Shown here: one piece after another, positions 24,317-31,568 of the stretch
How positions within the stretch are numbered: the first letter of the stretch is position 1
Layout of the letters: each line of letters starts with the position of its first letter
Assembly (NCBI GenBank): GCA_045565695.1
Contig: JBJLEZ010000006.1
Coordinates: 1 to 31,568, forward strand
Length of the DNA stretch: 31,568 bases
Origin: GCA-2690565 sp002457235
GTDB lineage: Bacteria > Verrucomicrobiota > Verrucomicrobiia > Opitutales > Coraliomargaritaceae
Direction: 5' to 3'
Program-made: the position numbers and the translations under genes
Notes under the pieces: model-generated
What the model saw: only the letters and a program-made list of their open reading frames with translations
What the model was told of the DNA's origin: nothing
Databases searched by the model: none

Positions 24317-26983
24317 ATGAATTTTTTTCACTACATTGTTTTTTTAATTTTTAGCTCTGTGTTATTATTGGCTAAGAATGAATTATTACATGAGGATTTG
24401 TACAAACATTCAGCGAAAAATGGGATCTCGATCGAAAAGCAGTATGAGTTGGCCAATAGTGCAATGGATTTTGGTTTATTTGAGAGTGCTGCAGAGATTT
24501 ATGAATCTTTATTAGGCGCTGAGGGTATTGAGGCAGCCAATATTAATCTAGAGGTGCTTCGTTTTTCTTTAATTAAAGCTTACATCGGGAGCCGAGATTT
24601 TGAATCAGCTGAATTGTTCTTGAACGAAATTCCTAGAGTAAATCAAGGAGATCAATTTTTCCTTTATAATTTAATTACCCAGTATATCCTTAATTATAAT
24701 CAATCCAAAAAAGATCTGTTGAATCTACTGAAAAGAAATTTAAAACAAATCAAAGTAGAAAGATTGGTGGATGGAGAGAAAGCGTGGTATTATTATTTTA
24801 GAGCGACAGAGGAATTAATAAAGGGTAAGAAAAGCGATTTAAAGGATTCATTATTTCAAGCAAAAGTTTTTTCAGAATCAGATTCAGAACGTAAGGCGTT
24901 TTTCGAGAGTTTGATTTTACGATTGGAGTATAATGTTCAAGTCCCTACCTTGCAAACTATTCGTCAGCTTCGGAAATTGCTAAAAACTAATCAAAACAAG
25001 AAACAAGCTTATTACTATGCCTATGATTTTGCTTATTTGTTGGCTTTAAGGGGTGAAAAAAATGAAGCGATTGATATTATTAATGATGAATTACTCAAGG
25101 GTGAATCCGTCTACAGTCTATACGAATTAGATAATTTACGTCTGCTTAAGGTAGTTGTTTTAGGGGTAAGGAGTGTTTCAGGGAGGGATTTACTCTTTAC
25201 GTTGATTCAATCATCAGAGGATGAATTGATTTTAGATCTGAGTTTTCGTTTGTTAAGAGAATATGTTTCTCTTTCGGGCGATTCTGAATTTTTAGAAACA
25301 CTTTCCCTCTATTTTAAAAATCAAGCCTTACACCCTCTGAGATTTAAGTTTTATCAATTTAAAGCCGAGTTTATTTTAAATAAAGTGGAACAAGGCTTTA
25401 CTGAAGATGATGAGTCAGCTTGGACTCTCGCATTGAATCAACTAAAAGCAGATGCAGAATTTATATTAGAAAATTTTCCAGGAACGGAATCATTAGAAGA
25501 TATTTATAGGATATTGGTGTATGTAGCTTTAAATCAGTCTTCGCCTCAGTATCGCTTGGCGGCAGATTACTTAAGTAAGATAATTGACTTTTCCTCAGAT
25601 GGATTAGAGCGACAAAAATTAAACCAACTGATTGGGAATTGTTATTTCTTAAATGATGATTTTGAGGTGGCAGCAGAATTCTATATGGTTGCACTTACAG
25701 AAAGAGGAATTTGGTATAAAGAAACAAAAGGACAGCTGTGGTTTCGATTAGTAACGGCAAAAATAAGGGCAGATTTACTCACTGAAGAATTAGTTGAGTC
25801 AGTTGAGAATGCTTTTATCGCTAAAGAGATTCCATTTAAAACGTACCTGAAAATCCAATGGAACATTGCATTGCATTATCGAAAGTCTGGAGAATATAAC
25901 GAGGCGGTTACTTTAATTAATAATGCTTTAGAACGTTTTAATGCGTACAATGTCCCGGTACTTTTAGATGTTCGCTTTAAGTGGTTTTCTTTATATGTAA
26001 AATACTTATCGGGTTTTAATAGCGAGTCTTCAATTCTTGAAGCACAGTTGTTGATTGATCGTTTAAATCAATTGAGTCAGGGTGAGATTGAAGAAGAGGC
26101 TCTAAGTCTTCTTAAAAGCCAAGTCAGCTTGCTAAAGGCACAATTTTTATTGATGGAAAATCAGGTAAATGAGGCTGTCTTGGTTATTGATAATATCCAA
26201 AAGGTTTTTCCTGATTCCCAAGCCTCGGAATTGTCGTATATTATTCTGGCTGATTTTTATACAATGTTTGAAGAGTATGATTTAGCTGAATCTTCTTTGC
26301 TCATGTTAGCAAAAAATTACCCAGAGAGTAATTATGCTGCCGAAGCTTTATTGGATGCCGCTCTTAATGCAGAAAAGAGGGAATCAAATGGATTTCGACA
26401 ATCTATACAATTATTGAATCAGTTGATTAATACTTACAGCGATTCGCCTTTAGTCTTTTTTGCTATGCGTCATCAAGGTGACCTTCTAAGGAAAGCGAGT
26501 GATTTTTCTGGAGCTGTATCTGTATACGATACGTTAATTCAAAAATTTCCAGATCACCCAAATCGTTATTTAGCCGATTTATCTCGATTAGATTGTTTAT
26601 TGGCATTGGCAAATCAAAATACAAGTTATGATTTTAGGGAGATTATTGTGGAATTAGAGCGATTACTAGATTTGCCTAATTTGCCGAAAGAATTTCAATT
26701 AGAAGTACGCTATAAACTTGCTTTTATTTTAAGTAAGCTCGATGAAACTAGCCTTGCCAATAAGGTAATTTTATCAATTGTTGACGACTTCATCGATCCG
26801 GATTCACGCATAAGAAATTTTTCTTCAATTGAAAGTTATTGGATTGCCCGTAGTCTATTTTTATTGTGCGACCACCTGAATGCAGATAACCAATTCGAGG
26901 AGAGTAAAAAAATATATCGTATGATTATTGCTTATAACTTGCCAGGATTTCAACTTGCAAAACAATTACTGCAAGAACTTTAG
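24317..26983 (+). CDS. Exported tetratricopeptide-repeat protein
   Basis: An 888-residue protein with an N-terminal signal peptide (about residues 1-19, ending near LLLA) and otherwise helical sequence in TPR-like pairs throughout, for example YELANSAMDFGLFESAAEIY near the start, and EVAAEFYMVAL, FPDSQASELSYIILADFY and FSGAVSVYDTLIQKFPDHPN further on. TPR proteins are scaffolds for protein contacts; a periplasmic or outer-membrane location is inferred from the signal peptide. Its stop lies five bases before exbB, so it is co-expressed with the proton channel. Comparable TPR-ExbB-ExbD gene orders occur in Bacteroidetes and related phyla. Partner proteins are unknown. Confidence 0.85.
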   Translation: MNFFHYIVFLIFSSVLLLAKNELLHEDLYKHSAKNGISIEKQYELANSAMDFGLFESAAEIYESLLGAEGIEAANINLEVLRFSLIKAYIGSRDFESAELFLNEIPRVNQGDQFFLYNLITQYILNYNQSKKDLLNLLKRNLKQIKVERLVDGEKAWYYYFRATEELIKGKKSDLKDSLFQAKVFSESDSERKAFFESLILRLEYNVQVPTLQTIRQLRKLLKTNQNKKQAYYYAYDFAYLLALRGEKNEAIDIINDELLKGESVYSLYELDNLRLLKVVVLGVRSVSGRDLLFTLIQSSEDELILDLSFRLLREYVSLSGDSEFLETLSLYFKNQALHPLRFKFYQFKAEFILNKVEQGFTEDDESAWTLALNQLKADAEFILENFPGTESLEDIYRILVYVALNQSSPQYRLAADYLSKIIDFSSDGLERQKLNQLIGNCYFLNDDFEVAAEFYMVALTERGIWYKETKGQLWFRLVTAKIRADLLTEELVESVENAFIAKEIPFKTYLKIQWNIALHYRKSGEYNEAVTLINNALERFNAYNVPVLLDVRFKWFSLYVKYLSGFNSESSILEAQLLIDRLNQLSQGEIEEEALSLLKSQVSLLKAQFLLMENQVNEAVLVIDNIQKVFPDSQASELSYIILADFYTMFEEYDLAESSLLMLAKNYPESNYAAEALLDAALNAEKRESNGFRQSIQLLNQLINTYSDSPLVFFAMRHQGDLLRKASDFSGAVSVYDTLIQKFPDHPNRYLADLSRLDCLLALANQNTSYDFREIIVELERLLDLPNLPKEFQLEVRYKLAFILSKLDETSLANKVILSIVDDFIDPDSRIRNFSSIESYWIARSLFLLCDHLNADNQFEESKKIYRMIIAYNLPGFQLAKQLLQEL

Positions 26984-26988
26984 CGCTT

Positions 26989-27660
26989 ATGGAATTAAAT
27001 AAATTAAATATTTTTTTAGATGTAGGACCTATGATGTTCCCGTTGCTTGCTTTAGCATTTATCGGTGTTATTATCTTTTTGGAAAGAACGCTCTTTTTGC
27101 ATAAGGGACAAATTAATGTTCAAGAATTTATTTCAGGGATTAAGAATCTTTTGAAAAAGGGTCGTTTGGTTGAAGCTGTAGCGCTTTGTGAAGAAATGGG
27201 AGGTTCTGCGGCTCATCTAGTGAAAACGGTGTTGTTGAATTACGATGCTAATCTCGATTTGATTACTGCTCATTTAAGGAAACGCTTGAGCCTTGAGATC
27301 CCTAGTTTAGAACGTCGTATTGGCATACTTTCAGTGGTTGCTCGCATCAGTCCTTTGATCGGCTTTTTAGGCACTTTGATTGCCGGTATTGAGATTATCA
27401 GTAATTTGTCTTTTTTTGATGGAGCAAGTGGTATGCTAATTGCAGCTTTAGCTAATGCCTTGTTCTCTTCAGCCCTAGGTTTAGTTATTTGTATTTTAGC
27501 CACAGCAGGACATCACTTTTTGGAAGTAAGAATTACCCATGTCATCCATGATTACGAATGGCTTTCTTCGGAACTCTTAGAGGTGATACTTGAAGAAAGA
27601 GGTCTTTCTTCAGGGACTAGCATAGTGACTAATGTGAAAGCAGGCGATGAGCATGAGTAA
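26989..27660 (+). CDS. exbB: ExbB/TolQ/MotA-family proton channel protein
   Basis: A 223-residue inner-membrane protein with the family's three membrane segments: near residues 13-31 (MMFPLLALAFIGVIIFLER), 117-137 (SPLIGFLGTLIAGIEIIS) and 145-175 (GMLIAALANALFSSALGLVICI). The central LGTLIAG and ALFSSALGL blocks form the pore in ExbB. With ExbD it would convert proton motive force into movement of a periplasm-spanning partner. It is five bases after the TPR gene and overlaps exbD, which suggests translational coupling. TolQ or a motility-type role cannot be excluded, but no tolB or pal is nearby. Confidence 0.93.
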   Translation: MELNKLNIFLDVGPMMFPLLALAFIGVIIFLERTLFLHKGQINVQEFISGIKNLLKKGRLVEAVALCEEMGGSAAHLVKTVLLNYDANLDLITAHLRKRLSLEIPSLERRIGILSVVARISPLIGFLGTLIAGIEIISNLSFFDGASGMLIAALANALFSSALGLVICILATAGHHFLEVRITHVIHDYEWLSSELLEVILEERGLSSGTSIVTNVKAGDEHE

Positions 27661-28150
27661 TGCAAAAGATGAGTCATTAGCTTTTGTAGAAAGTGTAGGA
27701 CAGCCACTTTTTCAAGGACGATTGCGAGTTCATCGCAGGCAGAGCAATCGGGGTACTCCATTTAATTTAATCATTTTAATCGATCTTGCCTTTATTGCTT
27801 TATTATTTGCGATTTTATTCACTCGCTTAGTGACTTTACCAGGCATGAATATTGATTTTGTAAAGACGGATTTGCAGGTGCATTCGGCTCATTCAAATGT
27901 TGTGATTTTAACTTTAGAGAATACTGAAACAATATTTTTTGATGGTGGTATTTACAATATGCAAACAATTGAATCAGCATTGAATAATTATTTAAAGAAA
28001 GACACCTCTAGAAAAGGAACAAGTTTAATCATTCGCTCTGATAGTCAGATAGACTTGGAATCGTTTTTAAATTTATGCAGAATGGTTGAAGATGCGGGTT
28101 ATAAGAATATACAAATTCTTGGCCAATCAGAGTCTGCAAATCAAACATAA
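27647..28150 (+). CDS. exbD: ExbD/TolR-family protein
   Basis: A 167-residue protein with one membrane segment (about residues 40-60, FNLIILIDLAFIALLFAILF) that carries the essential proton-path aspartate (Asp46), and a periplasmic domain (about 75-160) ending with the family pattern SLIIRSDSQIDLESFLNLCR. The cytoplasmic N-terminus is unusually long (about 38 residues, basic near RLRVHRRQ). The start can be the ATG at 27647 or 27653; either overlaps exbB (by 14 or 8 bases). Confidence 0.92.
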   Translation: MSMSNAKDESLAFVESVGQPLFQGRLRVHRRQSNRGTPFNLIILIDLAFIALLFAILFTRLVTLPGMNIDFVKTDLQVHSAHSNVVILTLENTETIFFDGGIYNMQTIESALNNYLKKDTSRKGTSLIIRSDSQIDLESFLNLCRMVEDAGYKNIQILGQSESANQT

Positions 28151-28167
28151 TAAGAATAGCGGCAAAG

Positions 28168-28957
28168 ATGAAATCTGGACTACAGTTTCTTGTTCTTAAA
28201 ATAAAGAGCTATTGGCGATTGTTTTTTCAAAGAATGCCCATACTTAGAAATGCAACAGGGATAGCTTTAATTATATTTTGTGTGTTTTATTTTGTTCGAT
28301 TTGATGCACCGTTAAATTTTCAATTTCCCGAAACTGGGAGTAAATTTCACTTTATTCAAAAGAGCAACTTAGGAGATTTATATAGTAGTAACGCAGGTCT
28401 AGAACTTTTTGACACGGCTCCAATATTTATTCCAACTCAATGGAATTATGGATCTACAGTATTCCCAGAAAAGCGTATTATCAGTGATGCAGAATTTGTT
28501 TCATTTCAGCCTTTGATTGAGCTTCAAGAATCCATCAACTTGAATCGCATGGAACTCAATTTCCGAGACTCCAGATTATGGGATTCTCTACGAAAATACT
28601 TTTTTTGATCCTCGTTTATTAGCATTACTTACTCCCAGTTTGAAGGGAGCAGAAAAGGGAATTTTAAATGATCGAGTGTTTAGAGTGGAAATAATTGAAA
28701 GCTATGATGAGACAGTGCTCTCAGAAGGAGGAATGCTTGAATATGTTTATGAGTTGAATGAAGATACTGCGTGGAGTAATCTTGATCCAATGATTGTTTT
28801 CTTGCGCAATGAAAATTCTTTGGTTGCGAAACCCAAAGTGTATCAATCATCCTTATCAGAACTTTTTGATGAGCAAATTTTAGAATGGCTTAATCAGCCA
28901 AAGCATATAGCTCTATTACCTAAGGGATTTTTAAAGCTAACATTTTATCCAAATTGA
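28168..28957 (+). CDS. Single-pass membrane protein at the TonB position (frameshifted in this sequence)
   Basis: Two reading frames join into one protein of about 262 residues if one T is removed from 28560-28562, giving RMELNSETPDYGILYENTFF across the join. It has a basic cytoplasmic N-terminus, one membrane helix (about 31-46, NATGIALIIFCVFYFV) and a periplasmic domain. It occupies the place of tonB, 17 bases after exbD. It lacks the proline-rich spacer and the usual YP-containing TonB C-terminal motif. The last part (ILEWLNQPKHIALLPKGFLK) could be a distant TonB-like domain, but I cannot recognise it with confidence. Possible roles are energy transducer or ExbBD accessory. Confidence 0.65.
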
Positions 28958-28972
28958 TCTTCGTACACAACC

Positions 28973-29443
28973 ATGAGCCGCTCGAATTTGATAGATACGA
29001 TAGTTGATGTAGCCAAAGACTTAGAAGCAAGACCATCTTGGGACGAGTATTTTATGGCAACTGCATTTCTAATTGCGACCCGTTCGGCCTGTCAGCGTTT
29101 AAATGTTGGCTGTGTGATCGTCTCTAAAGGAACTCATAAAAACCGAATTATTGCGGCAGGCTATAATGGATTTTTACCAGGGGCTCCTCATGTTTCTCGT
29201 GTCGATAATGATCATGAGCAATCGACGGTGCATGCAGAGCAAAATGCGATATCGGATGCGGCGAGGCGAGGTGTGTCTCTATCGGGATCAACTGCTTATA
29301 TAACACATTTTCCATGTATCGTATGTGCAAAATTGCTTGTTGCAGCAGGTGTTAATGAAATTAAATTCCATTTTGATTACAATAATAACCCAATGGTGGA
29401 AGAAATATTTAAAGAAAATGAGATTAAATGTATTAAGCTTTAG
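28973..29443 (+). CDS. Deoxycytidylate deaminase-like protein (ComEB family)
   Basis: A 156-residue zinc-dependent cytidine deaminase fold protein with HAEQNA (His87, Glu89) and PCIVC (Cys115, Cys118), the zinc-binding and proton-shuttle residues. The overall form (SWDEYFMATAFLIATRSAC, AAGYNGFLPGAPH) is that of dCMP deaminases, which make dUMP for thymidylate synthesis. The insert seen in phage enzymes for dCTP/dTTP control is not obvious. It follows the previous gene by 15 bases and may be on the same transcript, though its job is unrelated to the proton channel genes. Confidence 0.93.
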   Translation: MSRSNLIDTIVDVAKDLEARPSWDEYFMATAFLIATRSACQRLNVGCVIVSKGTHKNRIIAAGYNGFLPGAPHVSRVDNDHEQSTVHAEQNAISDAARRGVSLSGSTAYITHFPCIVCAKLLVAAGVNEIKFHFDYNNNPMVEEIFKENEIKCIKL

Positions 29444-29527
29444 GGCTTTAGAGCATTATTTATAAGACTTTCTCTTGACAGAACTACTCAAAGACATTTT
29501 TTTTGTTCAATTCTTTATAAAACTATT

Positions 29528-29653
29528 ATGAAAGTTGTATCGTCCATTAAGTCTCTTAAAGACCGTCATGCAGATTGCCAAGTTGTGCGTCGCAAAGGCC
29601 GTCTTTATGTCATTAACAAAACTAACCCACGCTTTAAAGCAAGACAGGGTTAA
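29528..29653 (+). CDS. rpmJ: 50S ribosomal protein bL36 (zinc-independent type)
   Basis: A 41-residue ORF starting MKVVSSIKSLKDRHADCQVV and ending in NPRFKARQG, an unmistakable bL36. It retains only one cysteine (Cys17) of the four zinc ligands (three Cys and one His) of the classical form, so it is the zinc-independent (C-minus) type. It is followed after 18 bases by the gene for bL31. TATAAA at 29516-29521 lies six bases before the ATG; if it is the -10 box, the mRNA would be leaderless or nearly so. Confidence 0.95.
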   Translation: MKVVSSIKSLKDRHADCQVVRRKGRLYVINKTNPRFKARQG

Positions 29654-29671
29654 TCAGATTTATTTTTTATT

Positions 29672-29917
29672 GTGAAAGCAGATATTCAGCCAAAACTAAA
29701 TCCAGTTGCCTTCGTGGATGTTTCTTCAGGAACTAAATTTTTGACCCGTTCAACAATGCGCGGAAGTAAAACAGAAACGATTGATGGTGTGGATTATCAA
29801 GTTGTGATTTGTGATATTACTTCAGATTCACACCCAGCATTTACCGGAGAGAAACGATTTGTCGATACAGCAGGGCGTGTTGAGAAATTCCAATCCAAGT
29901 TCCGTCGTCGTTCTTAA
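29672..29917 (+). CDS. rpmE2: 50S ribosomal protein bL31 type B
   Basis: An 81-residue protein with a GTG start: MKADIQPKLNPVAFVDVSSG, SHPAFTGEKRFVDTAGRVEK and the end KFQSKFRRRS are typical of type B bL31. It lacks the CxxC zinc-binding motif of type A. Pairing with zinc-independent bL36 is common and in other bacteria is often controlled by Zur; no clear Zur palindrome is seen in the 84 bases upstream of rpmJ, so the pair may be the only constitutive copies. A strong terminator follows. Confidence 0.96.
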   Translation: MKADIQPKLNPVAFVDVSSGTKFLTRSTMRGSKTETIDGVDYQVVICDITSDSHPAFTGEKRFVDTAGRVEKFQSKFRRRS

Positions 29918-29945
29918 ACTCGAAGGTTATATTTTTTATCCTATT

Positions 29946-29975
29946 AAACCACAGAATTAATTCTGTGGTTTTTTA
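29946..29975 (+). terminator. Intrinsic terminator after the bL31 gene
   Basis: A perfect 13-base inverted repeat (AAACCACAGAATT and its complement, 29946-29971) ends in a run of T bases. It lies between convergent genes; the comEC stop codon (29973-29975) falls within the T-run, so it may serve both strands, more strongly the plus strand. Confidence 0.93.
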
Positions 29976-31568
29976 TTGTAAGAACAAAAAGAAACAGGTG
30001 CTTAAGATTATGACAAGAGGTGGAATCCAAATCGTATGCCCTTTGAGTAATCTAGGAAAGTAATGCCATAAGAAGAGTATTCCAAAATAAGGAAGCATAA
30101 CGAATATGGCCGGAAAGTCTTCTTTGAGATCGGATTCAAATAAGGGAAACGGTACCGCCTGCAGAAAGATTAATACAGTATCAATAAAGTTAAGTAATAA
30201 CCATGCGGCGTGATTAGTAAATTCAGACACATTATTTAGGTGCAGTAAGCCTAAAATAAGAGAACTTATGCCAGTTAAAATTACTAGACTTGCGATTTGA
30301 ATTAAAACAATATTGGCAAGAATTCCACTTGTAGAAACATAGCCAAATACTTCAAGGCAGATAGCTAAGCTTCCAAGCCAAGCGGAAAAACTAATTGCCC
30401 ATAACATTATAAAAATACTGAAAAGTTGTGCAGCAACTTTGTGAGCTAAAGTCCAGTTTTCTCTAGGCAAATAAGCATAGAATTTGCATTTTGATTGAGC
30501 CCATCTGTTTAAAGGTAATCCAAATAATAGAATACTCGTGACTACTGAATAGGATAATTGAAAGCCTAGGGAATGTATTTGCCAAGGGTCGATGCATAAA
30601 ATGATCAAAGCGGATAGGATTAAGGCCGAAAATGCATTAGGCTGTCTTTTAGTAGCAAGCTTAGCCAGTAAACCGTAATCATGATAAATGCACGCATTGC
30701 TGACGGTGGACATCCTATGGTTTGAATGAAGATGAAAATCATCGGGAGAGTTAATAATGCAACTCCATGCCTGTGTATCCTGAAACAACTTAATAATTGG
30801 GCAATAAACAAAGTAATGATACCTATATGTAATCCACTTACAGCAAATAAATGCATAGTACCTGTTTCCATAAAGCGTTGTTTTTGTTCGTAAAGAAGTT
30901 GTTCTTTCTCTCCTAACAGCATGGCTAAGTAAATATTGAGAATATCTGTATTATATGGAGCACCTAATGATAAAATAGTTTGTAATTGTAGATTAAGCTT
31001 TTGGAAAAAAGTCGAATGGACTGGCGTGCTAGATATGATTTTCACCGAGTGGATATGCGTGATTTTGGAATAAACCCTTTTATGGCTGAGTCTTTGGTAG
31101 AAGGGTTTCTTTAAATCTTCGTGACTGAAATAACGATGCAGACCAATAAGGCTCAGTTGCCTGCCTTCTTGCCAATATTTGCTAAGTGATTCATCAGGCT
31201 TTATAGATAAAAATATCCGTTCCTTTTTTTGAATACGGGCAAGCTCATGATTCACTGGAACCACAATGGCGAAGATTTGTCCCATACTTGTTTTTGATGT
31301 CGAGCATTGAATAATTTCTACATCAATAGTGACCTCTCGAGCAGCAGGATAATTTGGATTAAACGCATGAGTTGTCCTTTGAATTCTTAGACTATGATAA
31401 GCTGAAAAAATGATCGTTGCGACAAGAAGAATTAACCCGTACTCAAACCAGATTATTGTTTGTTTTTCATTCGCTTCTTTTATACGATCAAAATATCGAT
31501 AACAAAATAGTGCTACCAATAAAGCAAAAAAAAGTAGTAGAAAAACTGAGCTATGTACGACTGGAAAG
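29973..31568 (-). CDS. comEC: ComEC/Rec2-family DNA uptake channel, without C-terminal nuclease-like domain (partial, frameshifted)
   Basis: The gene runs off the right edge; the minus-strand frame is open through 31568. The N-terminal part has membrane helices and a soluble domain like DUF4131. The competence domain follows, with MHLFAVSGLHIGIITLF and GCPPSAMRAFIMITVYWL. The frame breaks at a run of four T bases on the plus strand (30647-30650); adding one base joins LSLLLK to RQPNAFSALILSALIILCID and GFQLSYS. ComEC forms the inner-membrane channel for single-stranded DNA in natural transformation. The protein ends right after the last membrane helices, so the metallo-beta-lactamase-like domain of B. 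subtilis ComEC is absent, as in many other phyla. Confidence 0.88.

Overview
This window is an AT-rich bacterial chromosome segment, most likely from a marine member of the Verrucomicrobiota (Opitutae/Puniceicoccales-like). That placement is an inference from several things seen together: ResB/CcsA cytochrome c maturation, a short HemA next to a HemX-like protein, adjacent gltX and glnS, a large TonB-dependent receptor with a carboxypeptidase-regulatory-like N-terminus, secreted proteins with thrombospondin type 3 repeats, and almost no Shine-Dalgarno sequences. No database search was possible. No gene-free stretch exceeds about 150 bases.

Left part (1-8205): a minus-strand cytochrome c maturation operon (lipoprotein, resB, ccsA running off the left edge), then ychF on the minus strand, a divergent glcD-type oxidase, and a minus-strand heme operon hemH-hemX-hemA. 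Middle left (8337-13387): a plus-strand run gmd-fcl (GDP-L-fucose synthesis) followed by gltX and glnS.

Central accessory region (13443-24104): a very large TonB-dependent receptor, an acidic secreted beta-helix-like protein, and two large secreted multidomain proteins. The last two end in a near-identical 58-residue C-terminal module. The similarity holds at DNA level and continues past the stop codons into a shared 28-base flank. Paired GTTACA motifs with 11- or 22-base spacing lie upstream of the receptor and of the next gene, suggesting co-regulation. This cluster is the best candidate for an undescribed surface or uptake system.

Right part (24196-31568): tRNA-Arg(CCU), then a plus-strand operon of a TPR protein, ExbB, ExbD and a one-pass membrane protein in the position where TonB would be expected, plus a dCMP-deaminase-like protein. 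This could energise receptors such as the one upstream. Then come a pair of zinc-independent-type ribosomal proteins (bL36, bL31), a strong terminator, and a convergent comEC that lacks the C-terminal nuclease-like domain and runs off the right edge.

Quality caveat: five genes (hemA, glnS three times, the TonB receptor, the gene after exbD, and comEC) are broken by single-base indels in short homopolymers. Each is repaired by changing the run by one base, and two of the genes are normally essential. Sequencing or assembly error is the leading explanation. These genes are annotated across the frameshifts.
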